Under the pieces are notes generated by a model that was given only the letters and a program-made list of their open reading frames with translations, was not told the origin of the DNA and did no database searches. 10,000 nt of DNA from Rheinheimera sp. (GTDB taxonomy: Bacteria; Pseudomonadota; Gammaproteobacteria; Enterobacterales; Alteromonadaceae), in NCBI RefSeq assembly GCF_020217005.1, contig NZ_JAIWOI010000180.1:1-10000 (forward strand), in the 5' to 3' direction. Position numbers and translations under genes: made by a program. This document shows, piece by piece, positions 1-8,224 of this stretch (within the stretch, counting starts at the first letter, position 1; each line of letters starts with the position of its first letter).

Positions 1-2942
1 TAGGTGCTAACGCTGATTTAGTCCGGGGTTTTATCACAACCCCGATAGAAAGGGCTATAGCCTCAGCCGGTGGCATTGACTACATAGAATCACAAAGCAC
101 TATGGGTGTGTCTACTGTGACAGCTCACTTGCACCTGAACTATGATCCGCTGAAAGCCATGACAGAGATCAGCGCTAAGGTGAATCAGGTGCGTGGTGAT
201 TTACCACCTGAAGCTGAAGTTCCGGCTATTGCTATAGAAGCGGCCGACAGTCAGTTTGCTGCCGCTTATTTAAGCTTCAGCTCGGATATTCTGGAACAAA
301 ACCAGATCACTGAGTTTTTAAGCCGTTCAGTGCAGCCGCGTTTAATTGCCATTAGTGGTGTGCAAAAAGCCGATATTCTCGGTGGCCGTACTTTTGCAAT
401 GCGGATCTGGTTAAAACCCGAGCCTATGGCGGCCTTAGGTATTACAGCCTCAGATGTTCGCAAAGCTCTGACCGACAATAATATTCAGGCCACTATAGGT
501 CAAACCCGGGGAGCCTACACTCAGGTAAATTTACGTGCCAATACCGACATGAAAGGTGTGGACGAATTTAAGCGCATGATTTTACGTCAGAATAGCGACG
601 GTATAGTGCGCTTATCAGATGTAGCTGACGTCGTGCTTGGTGCTGACGATTACAACACCAACGTCAACTACTCAGGCGAAACCGCAGTCTTTATGGGCGT
701 TTTTGTTGCGCCAAATGCCAACTCTCTGGACGTCATTAAGGCCGTCACCAAAGAGATGGAGCTGATTAAAGCTGAATTGCCCAGTGGTTTAACAGGTGAA
801 GTCTCCTACGACGCCACTAAGTACATTGAAGCAGCTATTGATGATGTAGTGAAAACACTTGGCGAAACTTTATTGATTATCGTCATCGTCATCTTCCTGT
901 TTTTAGGTTTCAGCCGCTCTGTGCTTATTCCTATTATTGCCATTCCTCTGTCCCTGATTGGCGCCATGTTTATTATGAAGTTATTTGGCTTCTCCCTAAA
1001 CCTGCTGACACTGTTGTCTATCGTATTGTCCGTCGGTCTGGTAGTGGATGACGCTATAGTGATGGTGGAAAATATAGAGCGCCATATTCAAAATGGCCTG
1101 AAGCCATTTAAGGCAGCCTTAGTCGCAGCCCGTGAACTGGGTGGCCCTATTATTGCGATGACAGTGACGCTGATTTCTGTGTATGTGCCTATAGGTTTAC
1201 AAGGTGGTTTAACTGGTACTTTGTTCCGCGAATTTGCTATCACGCTGGCAGGCGCTGTAGCGATATCTGCCATAGTGGCCATCACGCTGTCGCCTATGAT
1301 GGCGTCTCGTATGTTAAAACCTCACACCAGCTTAAAAGCGCCTTTGGACGGCATTTTTACCCGTTTCCAACACTTTTACAGTCGTAAGCTGGAAAGCAGC
1401 TTAAATAACAGAACCGGTGTTTATGTATTCTGGATTGGTATAACCCTGCTTTGCGTACCTTTATACAGCATGTCTCCGAAGGAGCTGGCACCTGTAGAAG
1501 ATCAAGGCGTTATCTTTGGTATTGTCGACTCACCTGCTAACTCGACTGTGGACCAGTCGTCTTTTTACGGCAAATACGTCAACGAAGCTTTTATGTCTGT
1601 ACCAGAGACTGACTTTACCTTCCAGATCACCTTCCCTACCGGCGGTTTTGGCGGCATGGTGACTAAACCCTGGGCTGAGCGTGAACGCACAGTATTTGAA
1701 ATCATGCCGGAAGTGCAGCAAAAACTGGCACAAATCTCTGGGGTGCGGATTTTACCTATTACTCCACCTTCTTTACCTGGTGGTGGTCAGTTCCCTGTAG
1801 AGTTTGTCATTGCCTCCACAGCTGAATCGGAAGAGATTTACAACTATGCACTGAAACTGGAAAAAGTCATGCGTGACAGCGGTATATTCCCGTTTCAGGT
1901 GATAGATATGAAAGTGGATCAGCCTGAGTATCAGTTGAATATAGATCGAGATAAAGTGGCCGACCTGGGGTTGAACATGCGCGACGTAGTGCAGGACCTG
2001 GGCACTTTATTGGGCGGTGGTTACGTCAATCGCTTCAATATGTCAGGCCAAAGTTACAAGGTAGTACCTCAAGTGAAACGTCTGGAACGTTTAACTCCTG
2101 ACGATTTAACCAACCTCTATATCAAAGGTCCGCAGGACCAGATGATTCGGGTCGATCAAATCGCCAGTCTGACGCACAGCACTGTGCCACGCAGCATTAA
2201 CCGTATGCAGCAGTTAAACGCAGTGAAAATCAGTGGTGTGACGATAAAACCTCTGGATGAAACTTTAACCTTCCTGGAAACCGAAGCGAAAAAGATACTG
2301 CCTGGTGGTTATTCAGTAGATTACACGGGCGAATCACGTCAGTTGAAACGCGAAGGCAATACCTTCCTACCCGCTTTTACACTGGCCGTGACTATGATTT
2401 TCCTGGTGCTGGCGGCTCAGTACAACAGCTTCCGCGATCCAATAGTGATTTTGCTAGGTTCAGTGCCTTTGGCTCTGTTTGGTGCGCTGGTCTTTACCTT
2501 CCTGAAAATACCGGCACCTATGCCATTTTTCACCGACGGTTTCACCAGTACGCTCAACATCTATTCACAAGTCGGTTTGGTCACGCTGATTGGTTTGATT
2601 GCGCGTAACGGCATTTTGGTGGTGGAATTTGCCAACAAGCTGCAGGAGCAAGGCAAGTCCAAACTGGACGCTATACGTGAAGCTTCTGTATTACGTTTAC
2701 GCCCTGTGATGATGACCAGTATCGCCACCATTGCTGGTCACACGCCGCTGATCTTCGCTGAAGGTGCAGGTGCTGCGGCACGTAACTCTATAGGTATAGT
2801 CCTGGTGCTGGGTATGACCATTGGTACTCTGATGACGCTTTTTGTCTTACCTTCTGTTTATATGCTGATCGCAAAAGATCACAGCCATGACAAGGTAGAA
2901 GAGGAAGACAGCGACGAAGACCATCGGGTCAAACCTGCCTGA
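1..2942 (+). CDS. RND multidrug efflux permease, HAE-1 (AcrB/MexF-like) family, 5'-truncated by window edge
   Basis: Inner-membrane proton/drug antiporter subunit of a tripartite efflux pump, working with a periplasmic adaptor and an outer-membrane channel; neither partner is in the window. The reading frame is open from base 3, well before the first ATG at 102. The residues before that ATG (GANADLVRGFITTPIERAI) match the conserved start of the first porter subdomain, so the true start lies to the left. About 979 residues are visible against roughly 1,050 for the family, so only TM1 and a short stretch are missing. Seen: TM4 with GLVVDDAIVMVENI (the two proton-relay Asp at 1047-1052), a TM2-TM6 cluster at about 870-1310, TM7 near 1415-1470, a second porter region, then TM8-TM12 at about 2370-2870. 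The AcrB Lys940 position in TM10 reads GLIARNGIL, with Arg at 2604-2606. The C-terminal tail is acidic with several His. Substrates cannot be deduced. Confidence 0.96.
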   Translation, partial: GANADLVRGFITTPIERAIASAGGIDYIESQSTMGVSTVTAHLHLNYDPLKAMTEISAKVNQVRGDLPPEAEVPAIAIEAADSQFAAAYLSFSSDILEQNQITEFLSRSVQPRLIAISGVQKADILGGRTFAMRIWLKPEPMAALGITASDVRKALTDNNIQATIGQTRGAYTQVNLRANTDMKGVDEFKRMILRQNSDGIVRLSDVADVVLGADDYNTNVNYSGETAVFMGVFVAPNANSLDVIKAVTKEMELIKAELPSGLTGEVSYDATKYIEAAIDDVVKTLGETLLIIVIVIFLFLGFSRSVLIPIIAIPLSLIGAMFIMKLFGFSLNLLTLLSIVLSVGLVVDDAIVMVENIERHIQNGLKPFKAALVAARELGGPIIAMTVTLISVYVPIGLQGGLTGTLFREFAITLAGAVAISAIVAITLSPMMASRMLKPHTSLKAPLDGIFTRFQHFYSRKLESSLNNRTGVYVFWIGITLLCVPLYSMSPKELAPVEDQGVIFGIVDSPANSTVDQSSFYGKYVNEAFMSVPETDFTFQITFPTGGFGGMVTKPWAERERTVFEIMPEVQQKLAQISGVRILPITPPSLPGGGQFPVEFVIASTAESEEIYNYALKLEKVMRDSGIFPFQVIDMKVDQPEYQLNIDRDKVADLGLNMRDVVQDLGTLLGGGYVNRFNMSGQSYKVVPQVKRLERLTPDDLTNLYIKGPQDQMIRVDQIASLTHSTVPRSINRMQQLNAVKISGVTIKPLDETLTFLETEAKKILPGGYSVDYTGESRQLKREGNTFLPAFTLAVTMIFLVLAAQYNSFRDPIVILLGSVPLALFGALVFTFLKIPAPMPFFTDGFTSTLNIYSQVGLVTLIGLIARNGILVVEFANKLQEQGKSKLDAIREASVLRLRPVMMTSIATIAGHTPLIFAEGAGAAARNSIGIVLVLGMTIGTLMTLFVLPSVYMLIAKDHSHDKVEEEDSDEDHRVKPA

Positions 2943-2967
2943 AGTCAAAAACGGACTAGATGACATG

Positions 2968-3010
2968 GGGTCGGATCATAGTGTTAAAACCTAACAAGCT
3001 GATCCGACCC
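2968..3010 (+). terminator. Two-stem hairpin between convergent genes; possible terminator or REP-like element
   Basis: A perfect 11-bp inverted repeat (GGGTCGGATCA at 2968-2978, TGATCCGACCC at 3000-3010) encloses a second perfect 5-bp stem (TGTTA 2982-2986, TAACA 2992-2996) with a 5-nt loop and a symmetric 3x3 internal loop. It starts 25 bases after the efflux pump stop codon. On the + strand it is followed by a T-rich but interrupted tail (TCATTTTATT), so it plausibly ends the pump transcript. On the - strand no T tract follows it, so termination of the opposing GGDEF-EAL transcript would be weaker. The two arms extend to ATG...CAT with a one-base bulge. This bipartite form would also fit a repeated palindromic element; see findings. 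Confidence 0.6.
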
Positions 3011-3015
3011 TCATT

Positions 3016-4884
3016 TTATTGACCCAGCAGTAAATTAAATTCTCTGGGAGATACAGCTTTTGACCATAAATAACCCTGAGCACAACCGCAACCAGCCTGT
3101 TGTAGCAGCTCAAGGCTTTGATTGTCTTCCACCCCTTCAGCCACTGTATGCAAACCTAAGCTGCTGGCTAACTGAATAATACCTTTGACCAACGCCAAAT
3201 CTTTATCATTTTGCCTGATCCGGGCCACAAAGGACCTGTCAATTTTTAAGCTACTCAGACTAAATTGGCTCAAATACCCTAAATTAGAATAACCTGTACC
3301 AAAATCATCGATAGCAAAACGCACTCCCGCTGCTGACAATTGCTCAATTTGTTGTTTTACTAAAGCTGTATCATCAATCAGAACAGATTCCGTCAATTCC
3401 AACTCAAGCAAGTGTGGCGGTAAGCCGGTTTGTCGCAGGACCTGCATTACCACTTCTGGTAAATCGCCCTGCTTAAACTGCATAGCGGAAAGGTTGACTG
3501 CTACCCCTATAGAAAAACCAGATTGCTGCCAAAGCAGAGCCTGAGCGCAGGCTCTTTGCAGGACAAAAAGCCCAAGTTCCTGAATTAATCCGGTTTGCTC
3601 GGCTAAAGGTATAAATACATCGGGCGGAACTACACCTAATTCCGCATCAGACCAGCGCAATAATGCTTCAGCACCACTGATACTACCTGTTTTCAAATCA
3701 TAGCTTGGTTGGTAAGCCACACTAAAAAGTTGCTGCTTAACCGCTACCCGTAACCGCATCATCAGGTTAAATTTATCAAGCTGTTGTCGCTCCATGTCTG
3801 CGTGATACCAGCAAAACCTGTTACGCCCCATTTTTTTCGCCTGATACATAGCGGTATCTGCTTTTTTGCATAGCAAATGAAAATCTGTACCGTCCTGTGG
3901 CGCAACCACAGCTCCGATTGAAGCGGACAACTGAACTTTGTGCTGCAGCACAACAAACTCCTGCTGACAACTTTGCAGTAAACGCTGTATGCGCTGTTCC
4001 AATTCGGCTTCATCGCGCCATTGCGTAACTATCACCACAAACTCGTCGCCGCCGAACCTACTCAGCACATCTTGCTCTGACAACTGACTTTGCAACTCAA
4101 CGGCAAGTTGCCTCAAGACCTGATCGCCAGCCTGATGCCCTAACGCATCATTTACAGGTTTGAAGTTATCTAAATCAATAAACAATAACGCAACAGGCCC
4201 TTGAGGTTTGGCGGCCATAGCCCGCTGAAACCCCAGCTCGGATTGCGTTCTGTTCACCAGGCCTGTCAGAGGATCATGCTGGGCTAAACGCTGGATTTCC
4301 AGTTGAGATTTTACGACCCTTTCGTTTTCTTGTTTTAATTGCAACAGTACGTCTTTGGTATCCCTGGCAATCAGCCTCATGGTTAAACCACAAACCAACA
4401 GCAGAATATTTAAGGTAATAAAGGAGTTAAAGCTCGGACGGGGTGGACTGAATTCAAGCCAACCGTACAACGTAGCCAGTGCCAGGCCAGAACAGAACAG
4501 TAAAATAAAACCAAACAGCAGCAAATAAAAGCGTCGGCCACTGTACATAGCTGCATAAGCCAGCACCAGCGGATATCCAAGCAGCATCAGATCAAATATC
4601 CCAAGATTGATACTGATCAAACTGCAAATCATCAGGGTGAGCAGCCACAACAAAGAACCAATTGCAAAGCCGATCCTCAGCTTTTGCAGCAAAACTAAAA
4701 TACAAATCAATCCGACAGCAGTTGTCAGCAAAATAGCGACGGATTTAGGACCTGAAAACACAGATCCACAAAGTACAGCAATTAAACAAATCCAGACTAT
4801 TTGCTTTAGTCGTTTTAATTGTGTCGCAGTTAAAGCCGTAATATCAGAGCCGGCTGAAAATTCAAATAGAGTCCACTGCTTCAT
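3016..4884 (-). CDS. Membrane-anchored GGDEF-EAL protein (c-di-GMP synthesis/hydrolysis)
   Basis: 622 residues. The N-terminal sensor region (about 30-173) has roughly six hydrophobic segments; I cannot assign it to a named MASE family. A charged linker (175-200), likely helical, leads into a GGDEF domain (about 200-360). That domain has DPLTGL at 204-209, metal-binding D237 in LFIDLD, N245 and D254, and an intact GGDEF at 278-282. The EAL domain (about 375-620) keeps EAL at 406-408, N464, E496, DDFGTG 526-531, K547, E583 and Q603, so hydrolysis of c-di-GMP to pGpG looks possible. The RxxD inhibitory site before GGDEF has Ser at position 269 in place of Arg (SEQD), so product feedback inhibition is probably lost. 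The ATG start has AAGG six bases upstream. Which activity dominates cannot be read from sequence. The gene is apparently monocistronic and convergent with the efflux pump gene; the receptor gene upstream has its own terminator. Confidence 0.95.
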   Translation of the reverse strand: MKQWTLFEFSAGSDITALTATQLKRLKQIVWICLIAVLCGSVFSGPKSVAILLTTAVGLICILVLLQKLRIGFAIGSLLWLLTLMICSLISINLGIFDLMLLGYPLVLAYAAMYSGRRFYLLLFGFILLFCSGLALATLYGWLEFSPPRPSFNSFITLNILLLVCGLTMRLIARDTKDVLLQLKQENERVVKSQLEIQRLAQHDPLTGLVNRTQSELGFQRAMAAKPQGPVALLFIDLDNFKPVNDALGHQAGDQVLRQLAVELQSQLSEQDVLSRFGGDEFVVIVTQWRDEAELEQRIQRLLQSCQQEFVVLQHKVQLSASIGAVVAPQDGTDFHLLCKKADTAMYQAKKMGRNRFCWYHADMERQQLDKFNLMMRLRVAVKQQLFSVAYQPSYDLKTGSISGAEALLRWSDAELGVVPPDVFIPLAEQTGLIQELGLFVLQRACAQALLWQQSGFSIGVAVNLSAMQFKQGDLPEVVMQVLRQTGLPPHLLELELTESVLIDDTALVKQQIEQLSAAGVRFAIDDFGTGYSNLGYLSQFSLSSLKIDRSFVARIRQNDKDLALVKGIIQLASSLGLHTVAEGVEDNQSLELLQQAGCGCAQGYLWSKAVSPREFNLLLGQ

Positions 4885-5074
4885 ATCCTGCCTTAGGTAA
4901 ACAATCCCGTACAGCTAAACGATAAAACCTGCAACAACAGGCCCGACATGCAGAATACCAGACTGCTTACAAATTAATACAGCTTCAGTGGAGATAATTT
5001 GTTCGTTGCCTAAGCCGCTACGACTTGACTCAATCCTGTGGTTGCAACTTTGACTCGCCAGCCCCCAAAGTTCC

Positions 5075-5106
5075 AATAAAAAAACACCGGCACTAAGTCC
5101 GGTGTT
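5075..5106 (-). terminator. Rho-independent terminator of the TonB-dependent receptor gene
   Basis: Read on the - strand: perfect 8-bp stem AACACCGG / CCGGTGTT (arms at 5099-5106 and 5083-5090), an 8-nt loop, then a run of seven T followed by ATT. It begins 25 bases after the receptor stop codon. It also separates the receptor from the GGDEF-EAL gene further along the same strand, which therefore needs its own promoter somewhere in 4885-5074. I could not identify that promoter with confidence. Confidence 0.92.
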
Positions 5107-5130
5107 GTTCACTCGCTAAAACCTTATCCG

Positions 5131-7959
5131 TTACATAGTGTAGCGAACCCCTAAAGCAAAGGTGCGGCTGTACAAAGCAGTACCAAAGTTCCCTGTAGTA
5201 GCGTCATTGCCATAGTAGCTCTGGTAAAGCTCATTGGTCAGGTTAGTGCCATCCAGCGTAATTTCAAACTGTTCTGTCAGTTTGTAGCTTAACTGGAAGT
5301 CCATACTGGCTTCTGATTTACGGCGCATTTCCAGCGGGTTAGCAAACAGTGCAGCTTCATAGTTCGCCAGAAACCCCTCACGCCATGAGTAAGATAACCT
5401 CATGCCCAAATCGTTTTTATCATAGGCCAGCACAACGCTGTAAGACGAGTCAGACACGCCAAACAAATCTGTATCTCTGTAGCCGGTAATTTCTCCTTCG
5501 CTATTGGTATCAGGTGTAGTTTGTTGTGACGACAAGCGGGTATAACTCGCCTGCACACCAAAACCATCTAAAGCTTCAGGCAGGTAATTTGGGAACCAGA
5601 CCAGCCCAATTTCAGCACCAGACAACTCGCCATTGGAGGCGTTGTATGGCTGCGTCAGGACAAACTTATAGGGGGTTGGATCAGTCGCTGATTTTGGCGC
5701 TGTTACAGAACGCCGGAAGCCGACGACAAAGCCATCAATGTCACGTCTGAACAAAGTACCATACAAAGAACTGGCTTCAGCAAAGTACCATTCCAGTGAC
5801 AGATCGTAGTTTTTCGACTCTGTAGGTTTTAAATCCGGATTCCCGCCACCTGCTGTACCATAACCAATACCTGTCACATCTTCGTTGTAAATGATCAGCG
5901 GATTTAAATCACCAAAGGCCGGGTAACGCAAAGTTTCGGTGTAGGCCACACGAGCCTGCAAGTCATCGGTTAACTGATAACGAGCGGTCAGACTAGGCAG
6001 GATTTTACGGGTTTTGCTTTCGCCAGTCGTAGTGTTCTGTGCCGCACCCGGCGCACTTTCCTGATAGAAAGTGGAATCAGTGTCAATGCCCGTATAACGG
6101 GCACCGATTTCACCGTTTAAGGCCCGACCTGCCACTTCAGTTTCAAATTTACCCTGCAAATACAAAGACAAGGTCGTGGCGTCTATATCAAAAGAACGCT
6201 GTAAATCCAGTTTGTTCAAGCCATACATAGTACGGAACTCATCGGCGTTATTACGAATGTAATAACCATTGGCCACAGCCCAGGTGGTTGGCACATTGGC
6301 TTCACCGTCCATAAAACCAGAATTTATCGATGCCAGGCCCTCTATAGTACCGACATTCACGGCTCCACCGCAGCAACGGTCCTGCCGACTGAACGAGGTT
6401 GTTGCGCCACGTTTGTCATAACGCACACCTGTCTCTACCGTAGTAAAAAAGCCATCAAGGCGATAGGACAAATCAGATGTGAAAGTAACAGCGTCACCTT
6501 CGTCTTTATTGGCATTGTCATACATACCATCGGTCAGATAAGCCGAGGGATCGGCCATATTGGATTCGTCCATACCAGCTGTCGCCGGATTGTCTTCAAA
6601 ATTGAAGCCAGGAATACCGCCGTTTTCATTAAAGTCGACATTTAGCTTGTAGTTATTGCCAGGACGCACAAAACGCATGGCAAAAAAATCGCTGCTGTAT
6701 TCACTGTCCTGATACACCAGTTCAGATTTTAATGTCATGTAATCAGACAAATCCCATTTACCGCCCAAAGCGTGCAAATAGCTGTCGGTTTTACCTGTCG
6801 ACAAATCACCGCTGGTAAAGACCCAGGGATCTTGTACAGAACGGGATTTGACAATATTGGTGCCTGGATGCAACTGCACATTAGCCGCAGCTGTAGCCTG
6901 AGCCGGCGTCATCCCCGCATAACTCCCCCACCAATCAGCAAAGGAGAAGAGCAGGCTGTTAAAGCCCTCATTACGGAAACCGTTATAAAAAGATTCGAAC
7001 ACATATTCAGACTTTTCATCAGGAGCAAATTGTAAAGATACATTCGCAGACGGGCGTTCACGCTCCCCATTGTAATCACTTTGGAATATCGCATCACGGC
7101 TCAGCAGATACGGAGTAGCAATCCCATTGATGTTCAGAGTTGCGCCATCATTGGAAGGTAAACCTGCTAACAAACCCGGTTGCCAGATTGGGTTTTCGGA
7201 GACGCCAGGTTTATCCAAAAAAATCCGTTCATAAGGGGTAAAAGGGGCTGTGGGATTAGCCGTCATAAAAGGCAACATAGCACCAGCTGTGACACTTTGA
7301 TCACGATAACGCATTCTGGAATAAGAAATGTTCACTAAAGCACCAAACTGGCCTGAATCCAACTCCCAGTTGTTGCTGGCTAAAGCGCTGAATGTTGGGT
7401 TAACTTCTTCATTTTGTTCGGTGTAAATACCGCGGGCGTTGGCAATAAACTTAGCACCATCAAAATCAAAAGGCCTGTGAGTTTTTACATCGATGGAGCC
7501 CGCTATACCACTCTCAATCTGACTGGCAGAGCGGGTTTTGTATACATCCACTTGCTTTAGCAAACTGGCGGGAATGTCCTGCAGCGCAACAGCGGTGCCA
7601 GAGGCGGTAAAAATATTCCGGCCATTGACTGTAGTCGTAATGTCGCTTAAACCACGGATTGAAACTGCGGAAACTTCACCTGAACCGCGGTTAGTCACCT
7701 GCACACCAGTCACACGTTGCAGCGACTCGACCACGTTATTATCCGGAAATTTACCTATGTCTTCTGCCACTATGGCATCAACAATTTGTTCATTGTGACG
7801 CTTTACACCCAGCGCCTTATTCAGACTGCCACGAATACCTTTGACTTCAATTATTTCTACGTTTTCTACTTTTTTATCTTCTTGCGCTGCGATGACTGGC
7901 TGACTTAATAAAACAATAGCCATAGACACCGCACTGCTTAAGACGGATCGCTTAAACAT
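5131..7959 (-). CDS. TonB-dependent outer-membrane receptor (TonB-Xanth-Caul-like)
   Basis: Energised uptake of a bulky nutrient across the outer membrane, powered by TonB-ExbB-ExbD. From the chosen ATG the protein has 942 residues. A signal peptide (MFKRSVLSS...VIAA, cleavage about residue 25) is followed by a TonB-box-like VEIIEVKG at 34-41. The plug domain (about 45-165) contains SIRGLSDITTTVNGR and GSIDVKT, followed by a beta-barrel with the typical late NPDLKP motif at 707-712 and a C-terminal strand ending in GVRYTM. The plug style resembles the TonB-Xanth-Caul (TIGR01782) group, often tied to carbohydrate uptake, but no sugar-utilisation gene is in the window and the substrate is unknown. 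The start at 7959 is preferred over an in-frame GTG at 8040: it begins directly with a signal peptide and has AAGGGGAG nine bases upstream, while the GTG would lie at the predicted transcript start with no ribosome binding site. The only cysteines are adjacent (529-530). Confidence 0.95.
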   Translation of the reverse strand: MFKRSVLSSAVSMAIVLLSQPVIAAQEDKKVENVEIIEVKGIRGSLNKALGVKRHNEQIVDAIVAEDIGKFPDNNVVESLQRVTGVQVTNRGSGEVSAVSIRGLSDITTTVNGRNIFTASGTAVALQDIPASLLKQVDVYKTRSASQIESGIAGSIDVKTHRPFDFDGAKFIANARGIYTEQNEEVNPTFSALASNNWELDSGQFGALVNISYSRMRYRDQSVTAGAMLPFMTANPTAPFTPYERIFLDKPGVSENPIWQPGLLAGLPSNDGATLNINGIATPYLLSRDAIFQSDYNGERERPSANVSLQFAPDEKSEYVFESFYNGFRNEGFNSLLFSFADWWGSYAGMTPAQATAAANVQLHPGTNIVKSRSVQDPWVFTSGDLSTGKTDSYLHALGGKWDLSDYMTLKSELVYQDSEYSSDFFAMRFVRPGNNYKLNVDFNENGGIPGFNFEDNPATAGMDESNMADPSAYLTDGMYDNANKDEGDAVTFTSDLSYRLDGFFTTVETGVRYDKRGATTSFSRQDRCCGGAVNVGTIEGLASINSGFMDGEANVPTTWAVANGYYIRNNADEFRTMYGLNKLDLQRSFDIDATTLSLYLQGKFETEVAGRALNGEIGARYTGIDTDSTFYQESAPGAAQNTTTGESKTRKILPSLTARYQLTDDLQARVAYTETLRYPAFGDLNPLIIYNEDVTGIGYGTAGGGNPDLKPTESKNYDLSLEWYFAEASSLYGTLFRRDIDGFVVGFRRSVTAPKSATDPTPYKFVLTQPYNASNGELSGAEIGLVWFPNYLPEALDGFGVQASYTRLSSQQTTPDTNSEGEITGYRDTDLFGVSDSSYSVVLAYDKNDLGMRLSYSWREGFLANYEAALFANPLEMRRKSEASMDFQLSYKLTEQFEITLDGTNLTNELYQSYYGNDATTGNFGTALYSRTFALGVRYTM

Positions 7960-7968
7960 GACTTTCTT

Positions 7969-7976
7969 CTCCCCTT
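7969..7976 (-). promoter_or_regulatory. Ribosome binding site that fixes the receptor start at 7959
   Basis: AAGGGGAG on the - strand, nine bases before the ATG at 7959. It supports this start rather than the longer in-frame GTG start at 8040. Confidence 0.75.
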
Positions 7977-8046
7977 GTCGTGGTTTTAGTACACCTTCCC
8001 GGTCAAAACACAGCAAACCTTCGAGGCATTTTTTTATCACTTCTCA

Positions 8047-8066
8047 AATCATGCTATTGTATGATT
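8047..8066. promoter_or_regulatory. Operator-like 20-bp imperfect palindrome over the receptor -10 box
   Basis: AATCATGC-TATT-GTATGATT: two 8-base half-sites with one mismatched pair around a 4-base centre. It overlaps the -10 box and the spacer, the classic place for a repressor to block RNA polymerase. It is not a good match to the Fur, LacI or TyrR consensus sites as I know them. No regulator gene lies in the window, so its ligand is unknown. AT-rich DNA makes chance palindromes likelier, hence the moderate confidence. Confidence 0.45.
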
Positions 8067-8079
8067 AATAGACTGTCAA
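8051..8079 (-). promoter_or_regulatory. Sigma-70 promoter of the TonB-dependent receptor gene
   Basis: On the - strand: a perfect -35 box TTGACA (8074-8079), a spacer of exactly 17 bases, then -10 box TAGCAT (8051-8056; four of six consensus bases). Transcription would begin near 8044, giving an untranslated leader of roughly 85 bases before the ATG at 7959. It is the best promoter match I found in the window. A palindrome (8047-8066) covers the -10 box and part of the spacer. Confidence 0.7.
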
Positions 8080-8224
8080 CTCACAGATGAAGAAATAAGC
8101 TGCAACTCAATTTCAGGAGATTCAGTAAGAAGAATGGATAAAACTCAGAAAAACCCGGAGAATATCTGATGTAACAGTGCCTTATTGCTGCCAAGCTGGC
8201 TGCGGGGAATCAAACGGCAAAAGC

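Noticed and set aside
102..104. ATG at 102 as the start of the efflux pump
   Set aside because: The frame is open to the window edge and the residues before this ATG match the conserved family sequence, so it is an internal Met.
1088..1733. Several opposite-strand ORFs inside the efflux pump, and similar ones inside the receptor and peptidase genes
   Set aside because: They are shadows of strongly supported coding frames, with no independent start signals or recognisable domains.
4885..5074. Possible c-di-GMP riboswitch or clear promoter ahead of the GGDEF-EAL gene
   Set aside because: I looked for the conserved GEMM core and for a good -35/-10 pair on the - strand and found neither; only weak partial matches.
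4915..5112. 65-codon ORF on the - strand between the receptor and the GGDEF-EAL gene
   Set aside because: Its start codon lies just upstream of the receptor terminator, so most of the reading frame is after the transcript end. No clear ribosome binding site or recognisable domain; probably chance.
7960..8040. 27-residue N-terminal extension of the TonB receptor from an in-frame GTG at 8040
   Set aside because: It would place a charged, cysteine-containing stretch before a perfect signal peptide, has no ribosome binding site, and lies at the predicted transcript start; the ATG at 7959 has a good site.
8134..8169. 11-codon ORF (+) with an upstream AGGAG-like sequence
   Set aside because: Too short to distinguish from chance; no promoter, no recognisable leader-peptide features and no downstream + strand gene to regulate.
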